Positions 28,217 through 38,008 of a stretch of DNA of 64,000 bases are shown here, piece after piece. The stretch covers positions 1 to 64,000 of the forward strand of contig JAIRNR010000094.1 of the NCBI GenBank assembly GCA_031257915.1, given 5' to 3'. This DNA is from Bacteroidales bacterium (lineage in GTDB: Bacteria; Bacteroidota; Bacteroidia; Bacteroidales; P3). Position numbers and translations under genes: made by a program. The notes under the pieces are model-generated. The model made no database searches. It was not told where the DNA came from and worked only from the letters and a program-made list of their open reading frames with translations. Every line of letters begins with the position of its first letter. Positions within the stretch are counted from its first letter, which is position 1.

Positions 28217-28825
28217 ATGATACTTGAAGAACGTATAATAGAAAAAGCAAAACAGCTTTTTTATTTACATGGTGCCAAATCCGTCACAATGGACAAAATT
28301 GCGGTGCAGCTTGGTATTTCAAAACGTACATTATACGCAATGTATGCTTCCAAAGACGACCTGCTTCGCAGTGTATTGAATAATGAATATGAAAAATTCA
28401 GAGAAAATATTGAAACGGAAAATGAGCAGAATAAAAATAATTACATGCGTGGTCTTGTTAAATTGATAAGTTATTCAAAGCAACTTGCCGATAAAATATC
28501 AGAGAGATTTTTTGATGAGTTGGAAAAATTTCATGCCGACCTGTTTCATGAATACTTCACTAAATTTAAAAAAGAAAGTGATGAATATATAGTCGGTTTT
28601 ATGTATATGGCACAAAAAAAAGGCTATGTCCGTCAGGAAGTCAATATAGAATTAGCCAATCTGTTTCTGGCTGTGATAATGAAGAATAATCACGAATTGT
28701 TAAAAAAAGGAAAATATACGAAAGACGATATAAAAAATAATGGAATAAAGCCGTTTATTCGAGGAATATGTACCGCAGAAGGAATACGAATATTAAATAA
28801 ATTAAGTAAAGAATTGGATTTGTAA
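28217..28825 (+). CDS. TetR/AcrR family transcriptional regulator of efflux operon
   Basis: IIEKAKQLFYLHGAKSVTMDKIAVQLGISKRTLYAMYASKDDLLRSVL HTH; first gene of the TolC-MFP-RND cluster. Confidence 0.9.
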   Translation: MILEERIIEKAKQLFYLHGAKSVTMDKIAVQLGISKRTLYAMYASKDDLLRSVLNNEYEKFRENIETENEQNKNNYMRGLVKLISYSKQLADKISERFFDELEKFHADLFHEYFTKFKKESDEYIVGFMYMAQKKGYVRQEVNIELANLFLAVIMKNNHELLKKGKYTKDDIKNNGIKPFIRGICTAEGIRILNKLSKELDL

Positions 28826-28860
28826 AATATTTTTAATGTTTAATTGTCTATAACAGTAGT

Positions 28861-30216
28861 ATGAAAAAAATATTTAAAATTGGTCTTATGATTTCCGCGG
28901 TTTCGGGTGTTTGCATTTCAACTTCCGTATCCGCGCAGGATTTTCCGAAAGAGAGAGAAAAGCACTTGTACAAATTGCGGGAAGAAAGTTCATCTGCAAA
29001 AACATACAACATTTCTTTGCAGGAAGCAGTCGATTATGCTCAGGAAAATAATAAAAATTTGCAGCAGATAAAGAACAACACTCTTAAAGCACTTTACGGC
29101 AAAGTAGAAACAATTGGAAATTATTTACCTAAAGTTACCGGTACGATTGATTACAGTAACAGTTTAAAAGACATAAATACGGATATGGGATTTACCATAC
29201 CTGCCGCAAGCGGTACGGTTGGAGTGCAGGCTACGCAGGTTATTTTTAACGGTAATGCTATTGTCGGAATAATCCTTGGTAAAATAGGGCAGATGATGGC
29301 AGAACTGAACGAGGAAAATCAAGCGTCAATTTTAAAAATGTCGGTCGCACAGGCATATTACGCCGTATTATTAAGCGAGGAGTCAAGAAAAATTCTTGTG
29401 CGGAATATTGCTTTTATGCGTGATTTGGCAGAGAAAACAAAATCGCTTGCAGACGGCGGTGCGCTTGAACAGACAGATGCCGACCAAATACAGGTACAGG
29501 TAAGTCTTGTGGAAAATATGCTTAAAGATGCCGACCGTAACAGCGTTCTTGCATATAGCACACTCAAAATTCAAATGGGTTTGCGCAATAATGATGAAAT
29601 TATTCTTACGGACAGTCTGGAATATTTAATAAATTCAAAAAATAATCTTGAAATTGCCGCTACTCCTTACGATATTGAGAGCGATCCCGCTTTTATGCTT
29701 GTTAGAGGAAATGAAGATTTGGCAAAGAAACAGCGGCTTACGGCAGTGATGAATTTTTTGCCCACCGTTGCAGGGTTTTATAGATACACTTACAATATGG
29801 TAGAAAGTCCGATGAATTCTCTTATGTCAAGACCGAATTTAGTCGGATTGCAGGTAAATGTCCCTATCTTTTCGGGATTACAAAACACTTATAAATACAA
29901 ACAGGCAAATGTAGATTATATAAACGCACGTTTAAATACTGCTTTACTTGAAGATCAAATGTTGATAAAGGAGCAACAACTGCGCTTTAATTTTCGTTCG
30001 GCATTGGAACAGTATGAAACGCAAAAACAAAACAGTTCCGTTGCCGCAAGAGTATTAAGCAGTGTACAGTTAAAATATATAAACGGAGTAAAGTCGTCAA
30101 TGGAAATGACAACGGCAAATTCCGATTATCTGCGTGCGCAAACCGATTACATAAGTGCAGTTTCAAAAGTATTGCAGGCAAGAGTAGAGTTAGAACAGTT
30201 ATTAGGTACATTATAA
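28861..30216 (+). CDS. TolC family outer membrane efflux protein
   Basis: Signal peptide; SLQEAVDYAQENNKNLQQIKNN, repeated TolC helices; adjacent to MFP and RND genes. Confidence 0.88.
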   Translation: MKKIFKIGLMISAVSGVCISTSVSAQDFPKEREKHLYKLREESSSAKTYNISLQEAVDYAQENNKNLQQIKNNTLKALYGKVETIGNYLPKVTGTIDYSNSLKDINTDMGFTIPAASGTVGVQATQVIFNGNAIVGIILGKIGQMMAELNEENQASILKMSVAQAYYAVLLSEESRKILVRNIAFMRDLAEKTKSLADGGALEQTDADQIQVQVSLVENMLKDADRNSVLAYSTLKIQMGLRNNDEIILTDSLEYLINSKNNLEIAATPYDIESDPAFMLVRGNEDLAKKQRLTAVMNFLPTVAGFYRYTYNMVESPMNSLMSRPNLVGLQVNVPIFSGLQNTYKYKQANVDYINARLNTALLEDQMLIKEQQLRFNFRSALEQYETQKQNSSVAARVLSSVQLKYINGVKSSMEMTTANSDYLRAQTDYISAVSKVLQARVELEQLLGTL

Positions 30217-30227
30217 GATACGGATAT

Positions 30228-31328
30228 ATGAATATGAATACGATTATAAATATAATTATGAACAGAAATTTAGTATTAGTTGCGGCAGCAGGATTTGCAT
30301 TCGCAAGTGTGTCGTGCAATGAGAAAAAACAGGAAACATCACTTGACGTAAAAGAGCAGGTGGAGCAAACGGAAAAAGTTATTACCGTAACTTTAAATGA
30401 GCAGACTATTGACAGGGAAGTTGAATATCCTGCAAACGTGAAAGCGTATGAAGAAGTGCATTTCGCACCCGCTTCGCCCGGACGCATTGAACATTTTTTT
30501 GTTGATGTGAGCGATGTTGTAAAGAAAGGGCAAACATTAGTGCAGATGGATAAGACGCAATTTTTGCAAACGGAATTGCAGCTTAAAAATTTGGAAACGG
30601 AATATAAACGCGCCGAAGTTCTGTATAAAGCGGGCAGTTATGCGCAACAGGCGTATGAGCAGATTAAGACGCAGTATGAAGTTGCAAAAACGAATTGTGA
30701 ATATTTGTCGAGGAATACCGTGCTTAAAGCACCGTTTACCGGAATTGTCAGTGGAAAATATTTTGAAGACGGCGAAATGTATTCAGGCACTCCTGTTACG
30801 GCAATAGGCAAGGCGGCTGTCCTGTCACTTGTTGAGATTGATAAACTCAAAGCGATTGTATCTATTCCCGAATCGTATTTTCCGCAGGTAAAAAAAGGAA
30901 TGACGGCAGATGTAATTGCAGATGTTTATCCTGATAAAAAATTCACAGGCAAATTGGAAATTGTTTATCCGACAATAGATGTTAATTCGCGTACATTTGA
31001 TGTTGAAATTGTAATCGCAAACAGTAGTAATACTCTGCGTCCGGGAATGTTTACACGTATTGTTTTACATCTTGGAAAAGCCGAAGCACTTGTGTTGCCC
31101 GATTACGCAATTTTAAAAGCACAGGGTTCCAATGAGCGGTATATTTTTGTTAATGAAAATGGTGTCGCACGCAGAGTTGTTGTTTCACTCGGCGCACGTT
31201 ATAATAATATGATTGAAGTAATTTCTCCCGATATAAAATCAGGTATGGAAGTAATTGTTGAAGGACAGGGACGGCTTATCGACGGCAGTAAAATTTCCGC
31301 CATGAATGTTCGGGACAGCGTTCGTTAA
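30228..31328 (+). CDS. Efflux RND transporter periplasmic adaptor subunit
   Basis: Lipoprotein signal (FASVSCNEKK); VKAYEEVHFAPASPGRIEHFFVDVSDVVKKGQTLVQMD; LKAPFTGIVSGKYFEDGEMYSGTPVTAIG. Start may be 30258. Confidence 0.9.
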   Translation: MNMNTIINIIMNRNLVLVAAAGFAFASVSCNEKKQETSLDVKEQVEQTEKVITVTLNEQTIDREVEYPANVKAYEEVHFAPASPGRIEHFFVDVSDVVKKGQTLVQMDKTQFLQTELQLKNLETEYKRAEVLYKAGSYAQQAYEQIKTQYEVAKTNCEYLSRNTVLKAPFTGIVSGKYFEDGEMYSGTPVTAIGKAAVLSLVEIDKLKAIVSIPESYFPQVKKGMTADVIADVYPDKKFTGKLEIVYPTIDVNSRTFDVEIVIANSSNTLRPGMFTRIVLHLGKAEALVLPDYAILKAQGSNERYIFVNENGVARRVVVSLGARYNNMIEVISPDIKSGMEVIVEGQGRLIDGSKISAMNVRDSVR

Positions 31329-31352
31329 ATAAAAAATAAAGAATAAAGAGTT

Positions 31353-34300
31353 ATGAGTATATATCAAACGTCGGTAAATAAGCCGGTATCGGTTATAATG
31401 ATATTTTTGGCAGTATTGATTCTCGGATTGTATTCTTCGACAAAACTGCCTATTGACCTCTATCCTGAAATGGAGATGCCCGCTATTTCAATTATGACCA
31501 CTTATCCCGGCGCGAATGCGGAGGATATAGAGGAAAATATTACTAAAATTGTTGAAGATGGCGTTAATATGGTTGAGAACGTCAAAACTCTTACTTCATC
31601 CTCTCGTGACAATATTTCCGTAGTGTCAATAGAGTTTGAATGGGGTACGGATTTGGACGGTGTTACGAATGATATTCGCGATGCCATAGACCGTATTCTG
31701 GAAAATTTGCCCGACGATTGCGACCGTCCTACAATCTTTAAGTTTTCTACAAATATGATGCCTATCATGATGTTCTCTATTACGGCAAAAGAGAGTATGT
31801 CGGGTTTGGATAAACTTATTGAAGACAGGATTGTCAATCCGCTTAACCGCGTTAATGGTGTTGCATCTATCTTTACTAACGGTGCGCCTGAACGTACGAT
31901 TTACATAAATGCGGATGCGAAAAAACTTGACGCCTGTAATTTAACCATTGAACAGATTGGTGCGGCAATTCAGGGTTCAAATTTGGATTTGCCTGCCGGC
32001 AGTATGCGTATGGGCAGGTTAGATTATCAGGTTCGTGTTGAGGGTGAATTTAACGAGAGCGACGAAATAAGTAATCTTATAGTCGGAAGTTATAACGGAC
32101 GTAATATTTATATACGCGATGTTGCTACGGTGAAAGATACTATCAAAGATATGATGCTTGTTTCGCGTTCTAACGGACAGCGCGGCCTGCAACTTATTAT
32201 TATGAAACAAAGCGGCTCAAATACCGTAGCGGTTGCGAAAGGAGTGAAAAAACGTCTCAATGAACTTTCCGTTACATTGCCGAAAGATATACAGATAAAT
32301 GAGGTTTTCGATTCATCTTCATTTATTCAAAATTCTATTAACGGGCTTTCGGAAACTATAATGTATGCACTGCTGTTTGTCGTTTGCGTTATACTTATAT
32401 TTTTGGGACGCTGGCGGGCAACTTTTATTGTTGCACTTACGATTCCCATATCGCTTATTGTTTCATTTATTTATTTGTTTTTAACAGGCAGTTCGATAAA
32501 TATCATCTCTCTTTCATCTTTATCCATTGCTATAGGACTTGTTGTTGATGATGCTATTGTTGTGCTTGAAAATATTACAAAGCATATTGAGCGCGGAAGC
32601 CGACCGCGGGAGGCGGCGATATATGCCACAAATGAGGTTTGGGTTTCCATTATTGCCGCAACGCTTGTTATTGTGGCGGTGTTCCTGCCGCTTACAACCC
32701 TTACGGGTATGGTAGGTGTGTTATTTAAAGAATTGGGATGGATTGTTACGATAACAATTATCACCTCTGCTGTTGCGGCTATAACCATTACGCCGATGCT
32801 TGCGGCGCAACTTCTGAAATTGCGCGACAAAAATCAAAAATTATCGTGGTTTGCAAAGTTTCATGATAAATTTATTCTGCCTGTACTTAACAAATTTGAT
32901 GTGTTTTATGCACGTATGCTTTCAGGTGCGTTAAGACATAAGAAAGTGGTAATATTCGGTATGCTTGGGCTTTTTGCTGCTTCCATGTTTTTATTTAAGT
33001 TTATCGGTACCGACTTTATGCCGCAAACGGATGAGGGGCGTTTTCAGGTGACGGCAGAACTTGCTACGGGATACAGAGTAGAGGAAACACTTAAAACAAC
33101 TGAAAAGTTAGAAGATTTGCTGCGCGGCCGCTATCCCGAAGTAAAGATTGTTTCGTCATCAACAGGTGCCGACGACCAGGCGGGTTTTTCGTCCTTATTC
33201 GGCAGCAGTGCGACAAATATTATAACTCTTACGGTACGTCTTACGGATAAGAAAGAACGTGAGCGCAGTATTTTTGAGATTGCAGATGATTTTCGTTCGG
33301 AATTGAAGAAATTTCCCGAAATTATTAACTCGTCTGTTGTCGTGTCGGGTGGTATGTTGGGCGGCGGCGGCGGGTCCAACAATCTTACGCTTGAAATTTA
33401 CGGTTATGACCTTGACTACACGTATCAAATTGCCGAAGAAGTAAAAGGTCTTGTTGCAGACGTTAAAGGTGCGCGGGATGTTACGATTTCGCGTAAAAAA
33501 GATAAGCCGGAATTGCAAGTGAATTTTGACAGGGAAAAACTTGCCATACATAATTTATCCGTTGCACAGGTGGCAACTATGCTGCGTAACCGTATAAATG
33601 GTCTTACAGCAACGCAGTTCCGTGAAGTGGGAGAGGAATACGATGTTATTGTTCGTCTTGATGAGGATTATCGTAACAGTATTGATAATATTAACGATAT
33701 TACGCTTACTTCTCCGACAGGTAAAAAACTTAAATTGTCCGAACTCGGTACGGTGAGCGAATATTGGGCACCGCCGAGCATTGAGCGTAAACAGCGTCAA
33801 AGAATGTTGTCGGTGAATATTACCCCTGTTGGGGTTTCGCTCGGACAACTTGCGGAAAACGTACGCGCCAAACTTGATGCTGATTTGCATATTCCGTCCG
33901 ATTCCGATATTATGATTGACTTTGCTGGTTCTTATGAAGACCAGCAAGATTCATTCCGTGATATGGGACTGCTGATGTTGCTTATTGTTGTTCTCGTATT
34001 TGTGGTAATGGCATCGCAGTTTGAATCGCTGCTGCAGCCGCTTATTATTATGAGTGCGGTACTGTTCGCCTTTACAGGTGTGGCTTTATCGCTCTTTATT
34101 ACCGGAATGTATCTTAATATGATTGCGGCACTTGGTGCGATATTACTTATAGGTATTGTGGTCAAGAACGGTATAGTTCTGGTAGATTACACAAACCTTA
34201 TGCGCGAGCGCGGACATTCAATTGTTGATGCCGTAACGCTTGCAGGCAAGAGCCGTTTACGCCCTGTTTTAATGACTTCAATGACAACAATTCTCGGTAT

Positions 34301-34496
34301 GTTGCCGATGGCGCTTTCAAGCGGCGAAGGGTCGGAAATTTGGGCACCTATGGGCGTTGTTGTTATAGGCGGTCTAACTGTTTCTACTATTGTTACGCTT
34401 ATTGTTGTACCGATGTTTTATGCTTTAATATCAAGGCGCGGTGAACGTAACAAGGCAGAAAAATTACGCAGAGATTATAAATTTTTGGAGGGATAA
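31353..34496 (+). CDS. Efflux RND transporter permease (AcrB/HAE1-like)
   Basis: 1047 aa; ELPIDLYPEMEMPAISIMTTYPGANAEDIEENITKIVED, GLVVDDAIVVLENITKHIERG. Confidence 0.95.
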   Translation: MSIYQTSVNKPVSVIMIFLAVLILGLYSSTKLPIDLYPEMEMPAISIMTTYPGANAEDIEENITKIVEDGVNMVENVKTLTSSSRDNISVVSIEFEWGTDLDGVTNDIRDAIDRILENLPDDCDRPTIFKFSTNMMPIMMFSITAKESMSGLDKLIEDRIVNPLNRVNGVASIFTNGAPERTIYINADAKKLDACNLTIEQIGAAIQGSNLDLPAGSMRMGRLDYQVRVEGEFNESDEISNLIVGSYNGRNIYIRDVATVKDTIKDMMLVSRSNGQRGLQLIIMKQSGSNTVAVAKGVKKRLNELSVTLPKDIQINEVFDSSSFIQNSINGLSETIMYALLFVVCVILIFLGRWRATFIVALTIPISLIVSFIYLFLTGSSINIISLSSLSIAIGLVVDDAIVVLENITKHIERGSRPREAAIYATNEVWVSIIAATLVIVAVFLPLTTLTGMVGVLFKELGWIVTITIITSAVAAITITPMLAAQLLKLRDKNQKLSWFAKFHDKFILPVLNKFDVFYARMLSGALRHKKVVIFGMLGLFAASMFLFKFIGTDFMPQTDEGRFQVTAELATGYRVEETLKTTEKLEDLLRGRYPEVKIVSSSTGADDQAGFSSLFGSSATNIITLTVRLTDKKERERSIFEIADDFRSELKKFPEIINSSVVVSGGMLGGGGGSNNLTLEIYGYDLDYTYQIAEEVKGLVADVKGARDVTISRKKDKPELQVNFDREKLAIHNLSVAQVATMLRNRINGLTATQFREVGEEYDVIVRLDEDYRNSIDNINDITLTSPTGKKLKLSELGTVSEYWAPPSIERKQRQRMLSVNITPVGVSLGQLAENVRAKLDADLHIPSDSDIMIDFAGSYEDQQDSFRDMGLLMLLIVVLVFVVMASQFESLLQPLIIMSAVLFAFTGVALSLFITGMYLNMIAALGAILLIGIVVKNGIVLVDYTNLMRERGHSIVDAVTLAGKSRLRPVLMTSMTTILGMLPMALSSGEGSEIWAPMGVVVIGGLTVSTIVTLIVVPMFYALISRRGERNKAEKLRRDYKFLEG

Positions 34497-34557
34497 TAAT
34501 GCTGTGAATTAAGCCAAAGGTGAAATCCGTACTCCTAATGTAAAAATAGAAGATATT

Positions 34558-34851
34558 ATGAAATCAGTATTTATCGTATTCAATCAAAGTCATCAAGACA
34601 GGGTAGAGTATATTCTTGATATGTTGGAAATAAAAGGCTTTACCCTGTGGGGCGAAGTTCAGGGACGCGGAAGCGTGGACGGTGAGCCGCACAGAGGTAC
34701 ACACACGTGGCCCGAAATGAACGTTTCAATTCTTGCCGTTATGGATGAAAGCAAGATAGATCCGCTGTTTGAAAAACTGCGGACATTAAACGAATTGAAT
34801 CGGGAAGTCGGTTTACGTGCTTTTGTGTGGAATATTGAGCGCAATCTATAA
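34558..34851 (+). CDS. Small conserved-type protein, possibly PII-like, downstream of RND permease
   Basis: 97 aa; MKSVFIVFNQSHQDRVEYILDMLEIKGFTLWGEVQGRGSVDGEPHRGTHTWPEMN... resembles small alpha/beta PII-like regulators; family assignment not verified. Confidence 0.6.
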   Translation: MKSVFIVFNQSHQDRVEYILDMLEIKGFTLWGEVQGRGSVDGEPHRGTHTWPEMNVSILAVMDESKIDPLFEKLRTLNELNREVGLRAFVWNIERNL

Positions 34852-35934
34852 GGTGGGCATGGCTTCGCAAGAGGCAAAGTATTCGGAAATTTGCCGTTCG
34901 GTCAGTTTTACTGTGCGGTCGTTGCTGTTTCCGGTACTTTCGGCGTAATAGGTGCGGTACCATTCTACGGTTTTTGCAACAGCCTCCGTTGCCGACAGTT
35001 GAGGTTTAAAACCGAGTTCTTTTTTCGCCCTTGTTATATCTAATTGCAGCAAATTTGCTTCGTGCGGAGAATTTTCATCCTTCATTACAGTATATGGAAT
35101 ATTTGCTGCTTTTGCTATCTGTTCTACTGTTAAAACATCTTGCGGGTCGGGTCCGAAATTATATGCGTTTGATACATTCAGAGGATTTTCGTACTGCATT
35201 TTGGCTGCAAGCAAATAACCGGTTAACGGCTCCAAAACATGCTGCCACGGACGTACTGCGGCAGGATTGCGAAGTACCACTGTTTCGCCTTTGTGCATTG
35301 CTCTCATCATATCGGGAAGCAATCTGTCGGCAGCCCAGTCGCCGCCGCCTATTACATTACCTGCGCGTACGGAAACAATACTTTTTTTATGTTCGTTAAA
35401 TTTTGCCGGATTAAAGAACGACAGTCCGAATGATTGAATTACGATTTCCGCAGATGCTTTGCTCGCACTGTATGGGTCGTAGCCGCCTAACGGATCGTTT
35501 TCCTGATACGCCCTGCCGTTTTCAAGATTTTTGTAAACTTTGTCGGTTGTGATAAGTACTGCTTCCGTACGTTTATTTACCGACCGCAATGCCTGTAAAA
35601 GATTAGCCGTCCCCATTGTGTTAACGGTGAATGTTTCTACCGGAATTTGATAAGATGTACGGACAATGGGTTGTGCGGCAAGGTGAAAAATAATATCCGG
35701 CTGCGCATTTAACAGTGCCGTTTTCAATGCTTCGTAATCACGCAAATCGCCTGTAATATGCTCGCATTTTGAGCCGATATTCAAAGCGTTAAAAAAATTG
35801 TCTTTACCCTCGGCAGGCAGAGAATATCCGCAGACATTTGCACCCCACAGATGCAAAATTTCCGTTAACCAGCCGCCTTTAAATCCTGTATGTCCGGTAA
35901 TAAAGACGTTTTTATTTTTGTAAAAATTTTTCAT
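34846..35934 (-). CDS. rfbG: CDP-glucose 4,6-dehydratase / SDR-family sugar nucleotide dehydratase
   Basis: VFITGHTGFKGGWLTEILHLWGANVCGYSLPA; ITTDKVYKNLENGRAYQENDPLGGYDPYSASKASAE. Confidence 0.88.
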   Translation of the reverse strand: MKNFYKNKNVFITGHTGFKGGWLTEILHLWGANVCGYSLPAEGKDNFFNALNIGSKCEHITGDLRDYEALKTALLNAQPDIIFHLAAQPIVRTSYQIPVETFTVNTMGTANLLQALRSVNKRTEAVLITTDKVYKNLENGRAYQENDPLGGYDPYSASKASAEIVIQSFGLSFFNPAKFNEHKKSIVSVRAGNVIGGGDWAADRLLPDMMRAMHKGETVVLRNPAAVRPWQHVLEPLTGYLLAAKMQYENPLNVSNAYNFGPDPQDVLTVEQIAKAANIPYTVMKDENSPHEANLLQLDITRAKKELGFKPQLSATEAVAKTVEWYRTYYAESTGNSNDRTVKLTERQISEYFASCEAMPTL

Positions 35935-35940
35935 ACCGTT

Positions 35941-37992
35941 TTATTTTACAGACCATGTTTCCTCAATTCGCCAATCCTCTTCAATTTTAATTGTTTTATT
36001 GTATTTCCAGCGTTTTTCAGGTTGTTTGCCATCGTAAAAATTGCCCTCATCCCACTTACCGTTGCCGTTTAAATCCTCGTAAATCCACACGGTATATTCG
36101 CCGGAAGGAATAAATTTTATGTCTATGATTTTCTCGCTGCCTGTAAATGCGATTTGCCGTACAGGGGCATTTTTACTGTTTAAAAGTTGCAAAAAGTATT
36201 CACCTGCCGGAAGCCCTGAAATACTTATTCCCAATTCGCCGAACTGCTCCAAAGAAACGGCTTTTGCGGTTATATAAAAAGTATCGATTGATCTGTCAAA
36301 AAAATCGGAAAAAGTACAGTACGGAACAGTAATTTTATATGAATACGCGCTGCTCCAGTCATATTTTATTTTTACTGCCGCAGGCGAGATTTTTTGCCAT
36401 GTAACAAAACCGCTTAACGTGTCTTCTTCACCGACAGCGGTAAAATTTAACTGCGTATCGCCGAGATAGTCAAATAATGGGAGTGTGAATGTAAGGATAA
36501 TTGAATCGCCGGAAAATAATCTGTCTTTATTTGTGCTTACCGAACATCTGAACGCAGTCGTATCAACATTTCTTAATTGCTGTTCTGTCAATAGCAAGTC
36601 AAAAGTATCAGTATATTCACCGCTTTTTACAATGGCGCGGGCATCTTCGAGATTCATTTCACGGGTATATACAACCGCACTCATTCCGTCATTTGCAAGT
36701 ACCGTTTCAACAGGAACAGTATCTGCAATATAAACTGATAAATCGTTAATCGGATAATTAAATGCTATGTTTATAATGCCGCGTTTGCCGAATGAGCCTT
36801 CTTTGAGGAAATATTGCGGTTCCTTATCCTGATAAAGCAGCATTACAGGCTCGTTATTGTTATCCGTAGAGGCTTTGTATTCCACCGTTGTATCCGCATG
36901 TATTGCTGTTGTGTCTTTATGTATCGCTGTTGTATCCTTATATATTGTTGTTGCGTCCTTATATATCGCTGTCGTGTCCTTATATATTGTTGTCGTGTCC
37001 TTATATATTGCTGTTGCGTCCTTATATATCGCTGTTGTGTCCTTATATATTGCTGTTGTGTCCTTATCTATTGCTGTTGTGTCCTTATTTATTGCTGTTG
37101 TGTCCTTATATATTGTTGTCGTGTCCTTATATATTGCTGTTGTGTCCTTATATATCGCTGTTGTGTCCTTATATATTGCTGTTGTGTCCTTATCTATTGC
37201 TGTTGTGTCCTTATTTATTGCTGTTGTATCTTTTGAAACTGTACTGTCACCTGTACTTACTGTCGCCATATTATTCGTCGTTGTGCCTCCTGCGGCAGTT
37301 GTGGAAATGCAAATATCGGAGTAAGCAATCTTTTCTTCGTTTGCCTCTACAGCATAGTTTTTTGACTTCTCCTTAACGGCATAAACGTAGTAGCAACCAC
37401 TCTTAATATGGTTTACGACAAAACGTCCGTTGCTGTCCGTAACACCTGTATAGTCGGGATCTTTAACAAGATACAGAGAGTCTTTTTTTTCCTTAAACAG
37501 AAGTATGCTTACATCATTGACAGGGTCAAGCGTAAAAGCATCTATAATAATTCCCGAAACATAATCGGTATCAATGCTGTTGCTTTGAGAAAATATGTAT
37601 TGAAAACCCGAAAGAGGATTACTCTCGTTAATATCTGTTAGCGAATTTCCGAAATTAACCGCATAAGTAACATCAGGATTAAGTGTATCCATTATATCAA
37701 TACGTACCTGTTTCAAATTAAATGAATATGAAATGCCTTTCATTGGTGGGGAAATGTAGATTTTTCCCGCATCTTTCAGCTGAATGTATTCGTTAAAGTT
37801 AAGACGTACCTGTTTTGCAGTGAAATTTACGGAATAATTTGCAGGTGTCGAGCCTGTAAATCTTGGGGGCGTAATATCTTTATCGCCTCCTATGGGCGAA
37901 GGTCCGTAAGTGGCACAGGAACACAATAACAGTATCAAAAAGAGTAAACCCGACATCTTTCGGGTTGTACCGCTGACATCGGGTTTAAACAT
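35941..37992 (-). CDS. Bacteroidota lipoprotein with Ig-like (SbsA/Big_5-type) domain and internal heptapeptide repeat
   Basis: Lipobox (LLLCSCATYGPSPIGGDKDITPPRFTGSTPANYSVNFTAKQVRLNFNEYIQLKD) typical of this family; repeat of KDTTAIY. Confidence 0.8.
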   Translation of the reverse strand: MFKPDVSGTTRKMSGLLFLILLLCSCATYGPSPIGGDKDITPPRFTGSTPANYSVNFTAKQVRLNFNEYIQLKDAGKIYISPPMKGISYSFNLKQVRIDIMDTLNPDVTYAVNFGNSLTDINESNPLSGFQYIFSQSNSIDTDYVSGIIIDAFTLDPVNDVSILLFKEKKDSLYLVKDPDYTGVTDSNGRFVVNHIKSGCYYVYAVKEKSKNYAVEANEEKIAYSDICISTTAAGGTTTNNMATVSTGDSTVSKDTTAINKDTTAIDKDTTAIYKDTTAIYKDTTAIYKDTTTIYKDTTAINKDTTAIDKDTTAIYKDTTAIYKDATAIYKDTTTIYKDTTAIYKDATTIYKDTTAIHKDTTAIHADTTVEYKASTDNNNEPVMLLYQDKEPQYFLKEGSFGKRGIINIAFNYPINDLSVYIADTVPVETVLANDGMSAVVYTREMNLEDARAIVKSGEYTDTFDLLLTEQQLRNVDTTAFRCSVSTNKDRLFSGDSIILTFTLPLFDYLGDTQLNFTAVGEEDTLSGFVTWQKISPAAVKIKYDWSSAYSYKITVPYCTFSDFFDRSIDTFYITAKAVSLEQFGELGISISGLPAGEYFLQLLNSKNAPVRQIAFTGSEKIIDIKFIPSGEYTVWIYEDLNGNGKWDEGNFYDGKQPEKRWKYNKTIKIEEDWRIEETWSVK
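36890..37238 (-). repeat. 21-bp coding tandem repeat (consensus KDTTAIY, about 16-17 copies) with a 126-bp higher-order period
   Basis: Plus-strand unit ATTGCTGTTGTGTCCTTATAT repeated; sixth-unit pattern N,D,Y,Y,Y,(TT)Y occurs twice in succession. Confidence 0.93.
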
Positions 37993-38008
37993 ATCGTATA
38001 ATATAAAA

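Noticed and set aside
36814-37376. Three overlapping plus-strand ORFs rich in Cys/Leu/Tyr (140, 155 and 162 aa)
   Set aside because: They are the three antisense frames of the 21-bp KDTTAIY coding repeat; a period divisible by three keeps all frames open, so they are artefacts.
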